Notes: a model not told the origin generated them from the letters alone. Positions 42,199 through 51,371 are shown, numbered from the stretch's first letter. The stretch is DNA of 64,000 nt from Arenimonas sp049195245 (GCF_049195245.1 NZ_JBMIRR010000023.1:124001-188000); one strand, 5' to 3'. Numbers and translations: made by a program.

Positions 42199-43074
42199 TC
42201 AGCCGCAGCCGGCGGTGTAGTGCAGGTAGCCCACCACGGCATCGCCACCGACCATGACCCGCTGCACCTGGCCACAGTCCAGCACCGGGGGTCCCTGGCG
42301 CGCGGGAATGAACACGGGCTGGGCCTCGCCCGGCTGCAGCTCGCCTTCCGGCACGGCCGACACCGCCTCGATCTTGCCGGTGCCCAGGTCCACGCGGCAG
42401 TCGAAACGCGCCTGGCCGGTGTCGCGCAGCCGCACCACCGCCTTGCCGCGGTTCATCGGCCACGCCGTGGTGATCACGTCGGTCGCCACGCCGCCATCGC
42501 GCGCGCAGTGCCCGATCGAATCGGCCAGGTCGGGCCAATGCCGCGACCAGTCGTCCGGCCCCTGCGCGGCGGCGTCGAAGACGGGCGCATTCGCAAGATC
42601 GAGGCCGAACTCTGCGGTGCAGCATCCTGATCCGGCGCGGCCATCGGGCAGCGACACCTGCGCCGAGAACGGCGAAGCCGGGCCGTCGGCCATGGTGTCG
42701 AAACACTGCGCCGGCGACACCAGCGCCTCGACGATCTCGTCCGGCGCACCGTCGACGCTGCCCTGGAAGCGGAAGCTGCCGCCGCTGCCTGCGAGCAGCT
42801 CGCCGTCGAAATCGGCTTCCGATTCCGGCGTCTTGAGCAGGGCGCTGTCGGCACGGATGTCCAGCGACCAGAAGGGCTCGTTGCCGCGGCACAGGAAGGC
42901 GCGCGGCACCTGGCCGGGGACGGGCAGCGCGGCGGACGTCGCGGCTGCCGTCGGCTCCGCCGGGGCGTCGGGTGACACGGCCGCAGGCTCGGGGGTGGAT
43001 GGGGCCGGAGCGGGCGACTCTTCGCGGCAACCGGTCATCAGGACGATGAGAAGCAGGGGAAGCGCGCGTTTCAT
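42199..43074 (-). CDS. COG3650-type lipoprotein
   Basis: A 291-residue lipoprotein with lipobox LMTGC (Cys at residue 16) and a Pro/Ala-rich linker. The globular part has the family motif FLCRGNEPFWSLDI and several Cys (CCTAEF, GHCARDG), and the C-terminal domain ends GYLHYTAGCG. It resembles uncharacterised COG3650 proteins. ATG at 43074 opens the signal peptide. No role can be assigned; it may be a periplasmic-facing outer-membrane lipoprotein. Confidence 0.7.
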   Translation of the reverse strand: MKRALPLLLIVLMTGCREESPAPAPSTPEPAAVSPDAPAEPTAAATSAALPVPGQVPRAFLCRGNEPFWSLDIRADSALLKTPESEADFDGELLAGSGGSFRFQGSVDGAPDEIVEALVSPAQCFDTMADGPASPFSAQVSLPDGRAGSGCCTAEFGLDLANAPVFDAAAQGPDDWSRHWPDLADSIGHCARDGGVATDVITTAWPMNRGKAVVRLRDTGQARFDCRVDLGTGKIEAVSAVPEGELQPGEAQPVFIPARQGPPVLDCGQVQRVMVGGDAVVGYLHYTAGCG

Positions 43075-43243
43075 GGGGAGCTCCGTCGGCGGGTCGGCCA
43101 GACGATGAACCAGCGCACGGCGGACGGCAAGCCGCCGGAAGCTGAACGGACCCACGGCCGGGCGGGCCTGTGCGTCAACCGCGTGCCGGTGCCCGCGTTC
43201 TTGTCGTCACGGGCGGAATGGACCGCCCAGCACGGAGATCGCC

Positions 43244-43777
43244 ATGTTCAAGCCCGTCCTCACCACCCTGGCCCTGGTCCTGGCCAGCGGCGTCGTCCTG
43301 GCCCAGGCCGGTGGCGCGTCGCAGCCTCGCAGCGCCGAACACGAAGCCCGCCGTGCCGAGTGGCAGGCCAAGGCCGATGCCCGCTTCGCCGCAGCCGACA
43401 AGGACGCCGACGGCCGCCTCGACCGCGTCGAGGCCCAGGCTTTCGGCGAACGCCTGACCAGGAACTTCGAGCGCATCGACGCCAACGCCGACGGTGAGCT
43501 CGACAAGACCGAGCTGGCCGCCATGCGCGCCAAGATGGGCAAGCACGGCAAGCGCATGCGGGGCCACATGGCCTACCAGCGTGGCCTGTTCAAGGGCATG
43601 GACGACAACGCCGATGGCGCGATCAGCCGCGCCGAGCTGGGCACCAAGATGCCGCGCTGGAGCGACAACTTCGCGGTCATCGACGCCAACAAGGACGGCC
43701 AGCTGGCCAAGGACGAACTCAAGGCCTGGCAGCGCGCCAACATGCAGGCCCGCCGCGCCGAGCGCGCCGGGAGCTGA
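43244..43777 (+). CDS. Exported EF-hand calcium-binding protein
   Basis: A 177-residue protein with a signal peptide (TTLALVLASGVVLAQA) and four EF-hand loops: DKDADGRLDRVE, DANADGELDKTE, DDNADGAISRAE and DANKDGQLAKDE. All have Asp at positions 1, 3 and 5 or close equivalents. This resembles calmodulin-like exported proteins of xanthomonads. A strong terminator follows. Confidence 0.9.
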   Translation: MFKPVLTTLALVLASGVVLAQAGGASQPRSAEHEARRAEWQAKADARFAAADKDADGRLDRVEAQAFGERLTRNFERIDANADGELDKTELAAMRAKMGKHGKRMRGHMAYQRGLFKGMDDNADGAISRAELGTKMPRWSDNFAVIDANKDGQLAKDELKAWQRANMQARRAERAGS

Positions 43778-43802
43778 TTCCGAAACGGGTGGCTTGCGGT
43801 AC

Positions 43803-43832
43803 GGGGCGGCCGGGGGGCCGCCCCTTTTTTTT
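43803..43832 (+). terminator. Rho-independent terminator after the EF-hand gene
   Basis: GGGGCGGCC (43803-43811) and GGCCGCCCC (43816-43824) form a perfect stem followed by T8. It lies just before the 3' end of the convergent OmpW gene. Confidence 0.9.
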
Positions 43833-43837
43833 CGCGA

Positions 43838-44449
43838 TCAGAAGCGGAAGCCGGCGCTGATGCCGTAGATCAGCGGATCCACTTCGGCGGTGCCGACGTT
43901 GCCCAGCGTTTCCACCGTCACTTCGGTGTCGAAGTCGATCTTGCGCACGTCCGCGCGCAGGAAGAAGTTCTCGCTCAGGTACCAGTCGGCGCCCAGGGTC
44001 AGGCTCAGTCCGTTGGCGTTGTCGCCGTCGATGCCCAGTCCCGCCAGCGCGCCGCGCGTGCGCTCGCCGCTGACGTTGACCCAGCCGTAGCCGACACCGA
44101 GGAAGGGCCGGAAGCTCGACTCGGGCAGGAAGTGGTAGTTCACGCTCAGCGTGGTGGGACGGTGCTCGACGCTGGCGATGGTGCCCAGGCCGGCGAGGGA
44201 CACGTCGTGTTCGTACTTGGCCAGGCCGCTCCACAGCTCGACCGACCAGCTGTCGTTGAAGCCATAGGCGGCGCTGCCCGTCAGGCTCCAGTCGTCGTTG
44301 ACGCTGGCATCCGCACCGGCCAGCGTGCCGTTGTCAGACTTGGGATCGGTGTTCTGGTAGCCCAGCGTGGCGGTGAACTGCTGGGCCTGGGCGGACGCGG
44401 CGGCAAACAGACCGGCAAGGCCGATCGTCATCAGGGCAAGGCGGGACAT
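43838..44449 (-). CDS. ompW: OmpW-family outer membrane protein
   Basis: A 203-residue beta-barrel protein with a signal peptide (LALMTIGLAGLFAAASAQA). Strands alternate in the OmpW manner (VNYHFLPESSFRPFLGVGYGWV, GLSLTLGADWYLSENFFLRADVRKIDFDTE) and the protein ends in Phe (SAGFRF), the outer-membrane assembly signal. OmpW forms a narrow eight-stranded barrel for hydrophobic molecules. ATG at 44449 opens the signal peptide. An FNR-like palindrome lies in the divergent upstream region. Confidence 0.88.
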   Translation of the reverse strand: MSRLALMTIGLAGLFAAASAQAQQFTATLGYQNTDPKSDNGTLAGADASVNDDWSLTGSAAYGFNDSWSVELWSGLAKYEHDVSLAGLGTIASVEHRPTTLSVNYHFLPESSFRPFLGVGYGWVNVSGERTRGALAGLGIDGDNANGLSLTLGADWYLSENFFLRADVRKIDFDTEVTVETLGNVGTAEVDPLIYGISAGFRF

Positions 44450-44590
44450 GGGGTGCTCCTGTTCAGGGGACCGGCGGGGTACCGGCCGGCGCATCGTGCG
44501 AAGCCTGGGTTCTAGCCGCGGTGAGTTTCGCGTCCACGCCGGGTGAAACACCGACACGCCCGGGGAACTTCTTCGCAGGCTGAGGGTCCA

Positions 44591-44602
44591 TGACTTAAGT
44601 CA
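44591..44602. promoter_or_regulatory. FNR/DNR-like palindrome TGACTTAAGTCA
   Basis: TGACTTAAGTCA is a perfect 12-bp palindrome in the divergent region between ompW and the YggN-like gene. Its TGAC-N4-GTCA form resembles FNR/DNR-type boxes (TTGAC-N4-GTCAA), though the outer T and A are not conserved. OmpW is under oxygen control in enterics, which makes the location suggestive. Confidence 0.35.
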
Positions 44603-44680
44603 CGGTGGCCTTACGGCACAGGCCGGCACGCAACCTTTCGCCGAAGCTGGGCATCCCACTGGCAAGCCACGGAGAGTTCC

Positions 44681-45418
44681 ATGAAGCGCGCCGCCCTGTT
44701 CCTTGCCCTTGCCCTCGCCGCCGGCAGCAGCCAGGCGCGCAATCTCGACTGCGACGTCAGCAGCCGCTACGACGTCAGCTTCAACGCGGGCCGCATCGAT
44801 TTCACCAGTGAAGACGGCGCCGACCACCGCGTGCGCCTGGCTGCCGGCGTTCTTTACATCGACGGCCAGCCGGCCGCGCTCGGCGCGGCCGACCGTGCCC
44901 GCCTGCTGCAGTTCGCCGGCGAAGTGCAGGCGCTGGCCCCGGAAGTGCAGTCGGTGGCGCTGGAGGCGGTGGAGATCGCCTTCCTCGCGCTGTCGGACGT
45001 GGCCCGCGCGCTGTCGGAGGACGGCGACAAGACGGTGGCGAAACTGGCCGATGCGCGCCGCGAAGTCGAACGCGAACTGCGCGCCACGCCCGCGGCCGCG
45101 CTCAACGGCGACGTGATCGGCGATGCGGTCGGCACGGCCGTGGCCGAACTGGTGCCGGCCCTGGTTGGCGACATCGTGCAGGCGGCGCTGGCGGCCGCCT
45201 TCAGCGGCGACACCCGCCGCGCCGAGGCGCTGGAATCGCGCGCCAACAAGCTCGAACGCGAAATCGAACGCCGCATCGAACCGCGCGCCGAAGCGCTGGG
45301 CCTCCGTGCCCAGGCCCTGTGCGACCGTTTCGCCGCGCTGGACCGGCTGGAAGCAAAGTTCGACTACCGTTTGCCCAACGGCGAACGCCTGGACCTCTTG
45401 CGCTCGGGTAGCGACTGA
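44681..45418 (+). CDS. YggN/DUF2884-family exported protein
   Basis: A 245-residue periplasmic protein with a signal peptide (RAALFLALALAAGSSQA). Segments CDVSSRYDVSFNAGRIDFTS, LAAGVLYIDGQPAALGAADRARLLQFAGEVQALAPEV and LCDRFAALDRLEAKFDYRLPNGERLDLL match DUF2884 (YggN). Function is unknown. It is divergent from ompW and ends in a rho-independent terminator. Confidence 0.85.
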   Translation: MKRAALFLALALAAGSSQARNLDCDVSSRYDVSFNAGRIDFTSEDGADHRVRLAAGVLYIDGQPAALGAADRARLLQFAGEVQALAPEVQSVALEAVEIAFLALSDVARALSEDGDKTVAKLADARREVERELRATPAAALNGDVIGDAVGTAVAELVPALVGDIVQAALAAAFSGDTRRAEALESRANKLEREIERRIEPRAEALGLRAQALCDRFAALDRLEAKFDYRLPNGERLDLLRSGSD

Positions 45419-45472
45419 ACCCCGCCCGGGCGCGAACAGCACGCGCGCCCAGAGTGTTTGCGCTCCCCAAGA

Positions 45473-45500
45473 CCCCCGGTCCCCTCCGGGGGATTTTTTT
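45473..45500 (+). terminator. Rho-independent terminator after the YggN-like gene
   Basis: CCCCCGG (45473-45479) pairs with CCGGGGG (45486-45492), followed by A and T7. Confidence 0.85.
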
Positions 45501-45677
45501 GCGTTGTTGCGCCGGTGTCGCCGCGGAAGCGAAGGTCCGCCACGTTTGCCAGGCACCATGCGGTGCCGGATTGTCCAAGGACATCGGCCTGGCCTGACGA
45601 GCGGCCCGGTCCGGCAGCTTGGCCCCGGGCCGCGAACGGGGCGAGAATAGGGCCAGGCATTCTTGCCCGAACCAGGT

Positions 45678-47075
45678 ATGACCATGGCCGAGTTGATGCA
45701 AGCGCGCGTGCCGGATATCGGCGACGACAAGGACGTGCCCGTGATCGAGCTGCTGGTGAAGCCCGGTGACGCGGTGAAGAAGGACCAGGGACTGGTCACG
45801 CTGGAATCGGACAAGGCCACGATGGAAGTGCCGGCGCCGTTCGACGGCATCGTGCGCGAACTCAAGGTCAAAGTCGGCGACGAACTTTCCGAAGGCTCGG
45901 TCGTGGCCCTGATCGAACCCACCGGCGACGCGCCCGACGCCAAGGCCAGCGCGCCGTCGGCGGACAAGACCGCAGCTGCGGCCAAGGCCGCTCCGGCGGC
46001 GGCCACGCCCGCCGAGGCCGCACCCGTGCCGGCCGGCGCCCCCGAGACCGGCCCCGCCACCGCGGAATCCAAGGCCGCCCGGCCCGAGCCGGTGGCGGTC
46101 GCACCCGCTGCGGCCACGCCCGCGCCCACGCGCACGCCGCCGGTCGCCTTCGATGCCGATGCCTTGCTGCCGGGCAAGGTGCCGCATGCCAGCCCCGCGG
46201 TGCGCCTGTTCGCGCGCGAGCTGGGCGTGGACCTGTCGCAGGTCACCGGCACCGCGCGTGCCGGCCGCATCGGCAAGGAAGACGTGCAGAACTTCGTCAA
46301 GGCCGCGCTGGCCGGCGGCGGTGGCGCGCGCAGCGGCGGTGGCGGCGGCCTCGACCTGATCCCGTGGCCGAAGGTGGACTTCGCCAAGTTCGGCGCGGTC
46401 GAGGCGCGGCCTTTGAGCCGCATCCAGAAGCTCAGCGGCGCCAACCTGGCGCGCAACTGGGCCATGATCCCGCACGTCACCCAGCACGACGAAGCCGACA
46501 TCACCGAGATGGAGGCCTTCCGCAAGCGCCTGGGCGAGGAGAACAAGGACGCGAAGGTCACGCCGCTGGTGTTCCTGATCAAGGCCGCGGTGGCCGCGCT
46601 GAAGAAGTACCCTAACTTCAACGCCTCGCTCGACGGCGACACTCTGGTGCTCAAGCAGTACTTCAACATCGGCATCGCGGTGGACACGCCCGACGGGCTG
46701 GTGGTGCCGGTGATCCGCGATGCCGACCGCAAGGGCCTGCTCGACCTGGCCCGTGAGCTGGGCGAGATCAGCGCCAAGGCGCGCGACAAGAAGCTGTCCT
46801 CGGCCGACATGCAGGGCGGCTGCTTCTCGATCAGCTCGCTGGGCGGCATCGGCGGCACCAACTTCACGCCGATCATCAATGCGCCGGAGGTGGCCATCCT
46901 GGGCGTGTCGCGCAGCGCAATGAAGCCCGTGTGGGACGGCAAGGACTTCGCGCCTCGGCTGATGCTGCCGATGAGCCTGAGCTACGACCACCGCGTGATC
47001 GACGGCGCCGCCGCCGCGCGCTTCACCGCCTACCTGGCCCAGGTGCTGGGCGACCTGCGCCGGCTGCTGCTCTGA
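45678..47075 (+). CDS. aceF: Dihydrolipoamide acetyltransferase (E2 of pyruvate dehydrogenase)
   Basis: A 465-residue E2 subunit. The N-terminal lipoyl domain carries the lipoylated Lys in LESDKATMEV near residue 47. An Ala/Pro-rich swinging arm (about 85-155) follows, then the E1/E3-binding domain (ASPAVRLFARELGVDLSQVTGTARAGRI) and the catalytic domain ending in YDHRVIDGAAAARF (HxxxDG). Only one lipoyl domain is present, unlike the three of E. coli. E1 (aceE) is not in the window. The stop overlaps the nitrilase start by one base. ATG at 45678 or 45684 are both possible starts. Confidence 0.92.
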   Translation: MTMAELMQARVPDIGDDKDVPVIELLVKPGDAVKKDQGLVTLESDKATMEVPAPFDGIVRELKVKVGDELSEGSVVALIEPTGDAPDAKASAPSADKTAAAAKAAPAAATPAEAAPVPAGAPETGPATAESKAARPEPVAVAPAAATPAPTRTPPVAFDADALLPGKVPHASPAVRLFARELGVDLSQVTGTARAGRIGKEDVQNFVKAALAGGGGARSGGGGGLDLIPWPKVDFAKFGAVEARPLSRIQKLSGANLARNWAMIPHVTQHDEADITEMEAFRKRLGEENKDAKVTPLVFLIKAAVAALKKYPNFNASLDGDTLVLKQYFNIGIAVDTPDGLVVPVIRDADRKGLLDLARELGEISAKARDKKLSSADMQGGCFSISSLGGIGGTNFTPIINAPEVAILGVSRSAMKPVWDGKDFAPRLMLPMSLSYDHRVIDGAAAARFTAYLAQVLGDLRRLLL

Positions 47076-47986
47076 TGCCGCAGCCGCTGCCGGTCATTCC
47101 CGGCCATCCGCCGGCGCGCGTGCGCGTGGCGGCGGTGCAGTACGGGCAGCACCGGGTGGCGGAGTTTGGCGAGTTCGCGGCGAAGGTGGAGGAATTCGTG
47201 CGGGTGGCGGCCGACTATGGCGCCGACTTCGTGCTGTTCCCCGAGCTGTTCACGCTGCAGCTGCTCAGCGCCAGCCCGCAGCGGCTGGACCCTGCCGCCG
47301 CCGTCGACCAGCTCACGCGGCACACCCCGGAGTTCACTGCATTGCTGCAGCGGCTGGCGCAGGACCATCGCATCAACGTGATCGGCGGCACGCATCCCAC
47401 CCGCACCGCCGAAGGCACGCTGCGCAACATCTGTTACGTCGCCACCCGCGATGGCCGCCTGCACCGGCGCGACAAGCTGCACATCACGCCCAGCGAGCAG
47501 GGCAGTTGGGCCGTGGACGGCGGCGACAGCGCCGACGTGATCCTCACCGACGCCGGGCCGATCGGCATCCTCGTCTGCTACGACAGCGAGTTCCCCGAGC
47601 TGGGGCGGCACCTGGTGGACCAGGGCGCGCTGCTGCTGTTCGTGCCCTATTGCACCGACCTGCGCAGCGGCCACCTGCGCGTGCGTTATTCCAGCCAGGC
47701 GCGCGCCGTGGAGAACCAGGTCTACGTGGTGGCGGCCGGCAACGTCGGCCACTGTCCCAACGTCGCCAACTTCGACATCCAGTACGCACAGTCGGCGGTG
47801 TACACGCCCTGCGACGTGATGTTCGCCCCCGAAGGCATCGCGGCCGAGGCCGCGCCGCAGGTCGAACAGATGATCTTCGCCGACCTCGACCTGGCCGCGC
47901 TGCAGGACGCGCGCCGCGGCGGCACCGTGAAAAACCTGATGGACCGCCGGCCCGAGCTGTATGCCAGCTGGCGCCACCAGACCTGA
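47075..47986 (+). CDS. Carbon-nitrogen hydrolase (nitrilase superfamily)
   Basis: A 303-residue enzyme of the nitrilase superfamily that hydrolyses C-N bonds. The Glu-Lys-Cys triad is visible: FPELF near residue 60, RRDKLHITP near 133 and LVCYDSEFPE near 166. The form resembles aliphatic amidase or omega-amidase types, but the substrate cannot be assigned. It lies between aceF and lpdA, overlapping aceF by one base and 40 bases before lpdA, so it belongs to the same transcript. Confidence 0.85.
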   Translation: MPQPLPVIPGHPPARVRVAAVQYGQHRVAEFGEFAAKVEEFVRVAADYGADFVLFPELFTLQLLSASPQRLDPAAAVDQLTRHTPEFTALLQRLAQDHRINVIGGTHPTRTAEGTLRNICYVATRDGRLHRRDKLHITPSEQGSWAVDGGDSADVILTDAGPIGILVCYDSEFPELGRHLVDQGALLLFVPYCTDLRSGHLRVRYSSQARAVENQVYVVAAGNVGHCPNVANFDIQYAQSAVYTPCDVMFAPEGIAAEAAPQVEQMIFADLDLAALQDARRGGTVKNLMDRRPELYASWRHQT

Positions 47987-48026
47987 AACCCTTCCGCCGC
48001 GCGAGCGCCGGACCCCGGAGTAGACC

Positions 48027-49871
48027 ATGGCCAAGACGATTGAACTGCGCGTGCCCGACCTCGGCGACGATCACGACGTGCCGGTGATCGAACTGCTGGT
48101 GGCGGTGGGCGATAACGTGAAGAAGGACCAGGGCCTGGTCACGCTGGAATCGGACAAGGCGACGATGGAAGTGCCGGCCAGTGCCGCCGGCGTCATCACG
48201 GCGCTGAAGGTGAAGGTGGGCGACACCGTGTCGGCCGGTGACGTGATTGCGCTGGCCGACGCGGGCGAGGGCGAAGCGGCTGCCGCCACGGATGGAAAGG
48301 CGCCTGCGACCGCCTCGACCAGCGCGGGCGCGGGTCCGACGCCGCCTGCCAAGGCAGCGGAAGCCGCCAAGCCGGCGGCGGCGTCTGCACCGTCCGCGTC
48401 GTCGGGAGCGCCGGCGAACGCACCCGCGCCCGCCGCCGCCGCGGGCAGCGGCCGCAAGGCCGACATCGAGTGCCGCATGCTGGTGCTGGGCTCGGGTCCG
48501 GGCGGCTACACCGCCGCATTCCGCTCGGCCGACCTGGGCCTAGACACCGTGCTGGTCGAGCGCTACGACTCGCTGGGCGGCGTCTGCCTCAACGTCGGCT
48601 GCATTCCGTCCAAGGCGCTGCTGCACGCGGCCGAAGTGTTGGTGGAAGCGAAGCATGCCGCCGATTTCGGCATCGAGTTCGGCACGCCGAAGATCGACCT
48701 GGACAAGCTGCGCGGGCACAAGGACAAGACCGTGGCGCAGATGGTGCGCGGCCTGGCCGGCATGGCCAAGCAGCGCAAGGTGCGCACCGTCACGGGCACC
48801 GGCCAGTTCGTCTCCGCCAACGAGATGGAAGTGCGCACGTCCGAGGGCGTCAAGCTGGTCCGGTTCGAGCAGTGCATCATCGCGGCCGGTTCGCAGCCGG
48901 TGAAGCTGGGCGGGTTCCCCTGGGACGACGCACGCGTGATGGACTCCACCGACGCGCTGCTGCTGGTGGATATCCCGAAGACGCTGCTGGTGGTCGGCGG
49001 CGGCATCATCGGCCTGGAGATGGCCTGCGTGTATTCCGCGCTCGGCAGCGAAGTGACGGTGGTCGAATTCATGGACCAGCTGATGCCCGGCGCCGACAAG
49101 GACCTGGTCAAGCCGCTGGCCGACCTGTTGCGCAAGCGCGGCGTCGCCGTGCACCTGGGCTGCAAGGTCGCGAAGGTGGACGCGAAGAAGGACGCGCTGC
49201 ACGCCAGCTTCGAAGGCGACTCGGTGCCCGAGAAGACCCGCTACGAGCGCGTGCTGGTTTCCGTGGGCCGCGTGCCCAACGGCGGCAAGCTCGAGGCCGG
49301 CAAGGCGGGCGTGGCCGTCACCGAGCGCGGCTTCATCCCGGTGGACCGCCAGATGCGCACCAACGTGCCGCACATCTTCGCCATCGGCGACCTGGTGGGG
49401 CAGCCGATGCTGGCGCACAAGGCCACGCACGAAGGCAAGCTGGCCGCCGAAGTGGCCGCGGGCGAGAAGAAGGAGTGGGTGGCGCGGGTGATTCCGTCGG
49501 TGGCCTACACCGATCCGGAAATCGCCTGGGTGGGCGTCACCGAGACCGAGGCCAAGGCCAAGGGGCTGGCGGTGGGCGTGGCGAAATTCCCGTGGGCGGC
49601 CTCGGCGCGCGCGGTCGGCATCGGCCGCACCGAGGGCTTCACCAAGCTGATCTTCGACGAGCACACCGACCGGGTGATCGGCGCCGGCATCGTCGGCGTC
49701 CGTGCGGGCGACCTGATCGCCGAACTCGCCCTGGCCATCGAGATGGGCTGTGAGGCCAGCGACATCGGCCACACCATCCACCCGCATCCGACGCTGAGCG
49801 AATCGGTGGGCATGGCGGCCGAGATCCAGGACGGCAGCATCACCGACCTCTACATTCCCCGCAAGAAGTGA
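48027..49871 (+). CDS. lpdA: Dihydrolipoyl dehydrogenase with N-terminal lipoyl domain (E3)
   Basis: A 614-residue E3. The first ~80 residues form a lipoyl domain (lipoyl Lys in LESDKATMEV near residue 44), followed by an Ala/Pro linker. The FAD-dependent oxidoreductase has the redox disulfide GGVCLNVGCIPSKALL, the NAD motif VVGGGIIGLEMACVYSALGSEVTVVE, the FAD motif FAIGDLVGQPMLAHKA and the active-site base HPHPTLSE. E3 normally has about 475 residues; the extra lipoyl domain is a known variant in Neisseria, Ralstonia and xanthomonads. It reoxidises the lipoyl groups of aceF. Confidence 0.95.
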   Translation: MAKTIELRVPDLGDDHDVPVIELLVAVGDNVKKDQGLVTLESDKATMEVPASAAGVITALKVKVGDTVSAGDVIALADAGEGEAAAATDGKAPATASTSAGAGPTPPAKAAEAAKPAAASAPSASSGAPANAPAPAAAAGSGRKADIECRMLVLGSGPGGYTAAFRSADLGLDTVLVERYDSLGGVCLNVGCIPSKALLHAAEVLVEAKHAADFGIEFGTPKIDLDKLRGHKDKTVAQMVRGLAGMAKQRKVRTVTGTGQFVSANEMEVRTSEGVKLVRFEQCIIAAGSQPVKLGGFPWDDARVMDSTDALLLVDIPKTLLVVGGGIIGLEMACVYSALGSEVTVVEFMDQLMPGADKDLVKPLADLLRKRGVAVHLGCKVAKVDAKKDALHASFEGDSVPEKTRYERVLVSVGRVPNGGKLEAGKAGVAVTERGFIPVDRQMRTNVPHIFAIGDLVGQPMLAHKATHEGKLAAEVAAGEKKEWVARVIPSVAYTDPEIAWVGVTETEAKAKGLAVGVAKFPWAASARAVGIGRTEGFTKLIFDEHTDRVIGAGIVGVRAGDLIAELALAIEMGCEASDIGHTIHPHPTLSESVGMAAEIQDGSITDLYIPRKK

Positions 49872-49891
49872 CCTGAAGGCCGACGAAGCGA

Positions 49892-49969
49892 ACGTACCAG
49901 GTATGTTTTTCCGGAAAAGATCAGGCGGTTTACGACGCGCCCCACCCCGGAAAAACATACCTGGTACGT
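49892..49969. repeat. Palindromic repeat element, copy 3 (variant)
   Basis: Perfect 23-bp inverted repeats at 49892-49914 and 49947-49969 flank 32 unrelated bases. Each arm contains the core family sequence (TACCAGGTATGT and ACATACCTGGTA) but outer bases and the CCGG inner ends differ from copies 1 and 2. It sits between the convergent lpdA and SLC13 transporter genes, the only sequence there. Confidence 0.85.
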
Positions 49970-49985
49970 AATCTCCGCGCCGGCC

Positions 49986-51371
49986 TCAGGCGAAGGCGAA
50001 CCAGCAAACCGCGCACAGCACCGCCACGCCAACCAGGTCCAGCATCGCGCCCTCGCGCAGCATTTGTTCCGAACTGACCTGGCCGCTGCCGTAGGCGATC
50101 GCGTTGGGCGCCGTGGCGACCGGCAGCATGAAGCCCACGCTGGCCGCCAGCACCGCCGGGAACATGAAGAGGGCGGGGTCCACGCCCACCGCGACGGCGG
50201 TCGCCGCCAGGATCGGCATCAGCAACACGGCCGTGGCCGTGTTGCTGGCGATCTCCGACAGCAGCACCACGCCGCCCACGATGCCCAGCAGCAGCAGCGG
50301 CAGCGGCAGCGCGCTGAGTCCGGACAGATTGTCGGCGACGGCATTGCTCAGGCCCGAGGACTGGAACGCCGCCGCCAGCGCGATGCCGCCGCCGAACAGC
50401 ACCAGCGCGCCCCAGGGAATCTTCTCCGCCGTCTCCCAGTCCAGCAGGCGCCCGCCGCGGCCGTCCGGCACCACGCACAGAAGCACCACCGCCAGCAGCG
50501 CCACGCTGGCATCGTTGGCGCCGGGCAGGCCCAGCAGCGCGCTCCAACCCCCGAACGGATCGCTGCGGAACACCCACGCCGCCGCCGTCAGTCCAAAGAT
50601 CCACAGCACGCGCTTCTCGGCCACCGTCCACGGTCCGCTGTCGGGCAGCACGGCTGCCGGCGCGCCCGCCAGCCCGCGCCCCAGCCACACCGCCATCAGC
50701 GGCAGGAAGACCAGCACGACCGGCACGCCGATCATCATCCAGTCCAGGAAGCCGTAGCGGGTGCCGGTGGTTTCGGCGTAGACCTGCATGAACACCAGGT
50801 TCGGCGGTGATCCGATCGGCGTGCCCAGACCGCCCACGCTGGCCGCATAGGCGATGCACAGGATCAGCGGCGCATGCAGGCGCTTGTCCGGGTACGATTC
50901 CAGGATCGCCAGCGCCACCGGCAGCATCAGCAGCGTCGTGGCCGTGTTGGATATCCACATGCTGATCAGGCCCGTGGCTGCGATGAAGCCGTACAGCAGG
51001 CTGCGCCCGCTGCCGCCGCCAAAGGCGCGCACCATGCCCAGCGCCAGCCGCCGGTGCGCGCCGCTGCGCTCCAGCGCGCGCGAGAGCATGAAGCCGCCGC
51101 CGAGCAGCAGGATCAGTTCGTGGCCGTAGCTCTGCGCCACCTGTTTGGCGTCCAGCACGCCGGTCACCGGCAGCACCGCCAGCGGCAGCAGCGCGGTCAC
51201 GGGTCCCCGCACCGGCTCCAGCACCCACCACAGCGCGCACCAGGCGGTCAGTGCGACCGTGACCGCCAGCACATGCTCGGTGCCGCGGGCATCCAGCAGC
51301 AGGTACAGCGCGATCGCCAGCAGCGGGCCGGCTGTCAGCGCGAACCGCGTCAGCGCCGGCGAGAAGCTCAC
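49986..51371 (-). CDS. SLC13/DASS-family anion symporter
   Basis: A 461-residue membrane protein with about 12 helices. Family signatures are visible, including LGTPIGSPPNLVFM (the Na-binding SNP-type motif GTPIGSPPN), LFGGGIALAAAFQSSGLS and SEIASNTATAVLLMPI. DASS transporters carry dicarboxylates, citrate or sulfate with sodium. The last bases of the Mrp operon gene mnhG overlap its start (ATGA at 51368-51371), so it appears to be the final gene of that transcript. A sodium-coupled carrier beside a sodium antiporter is a sensible pairing. Confidence 0.87.
   Translation of the reverse strand: MSFSPALTRFALTAGPLLAIALYLLLDARGTEHVLAVTVALTAWCALWWVLEPVRGPVTALLPLAVLPVTGVLDAKQVAQSYGHELILLLGGGFMLSRALERSGAHRRLALGMVRAFGGGSGRSLLYGFIAATGLISMWISNTATTLLMLPVALAILESYPDKRLHAPLILCIAYAASVGGLGTPIGSPPNLVFMQVYAETTGTRYGFLDWMMIGVPVVLVFLPLMAVWLGRGLAGAPAAVLPDSGPWTVAEKRVLWIFGLTAAAWVFRSDPFGGWSALLGLPGANDASVALLAVVLLCVVPDGRGGRLLDWETAEKIPWGALVLFGGGIALAAAFQSSGLSNAVADNLSGLSALPLPLLLLGIVGGVVLLSEIASNTATAVLLMPILAATAVAVGVDPALFMFPAVLAASVGFMLPVATAPNAIAYGSGQVSSEQMLREGAMLDLVGVAVLCAVCWFAFA

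Noticed and set aside
45670..45680. ACCAGGTAT before aceF as a fourth repeat copy
   Set aside because: Only nine bases match and no inverted partner follows; it looks coincidental.
35401..49969. The three palindromic elements as ends of a transposon
   Set aside because: No transposase lies between them, the genes between are ordinary chromosomal genes, and no target duplications are visible.
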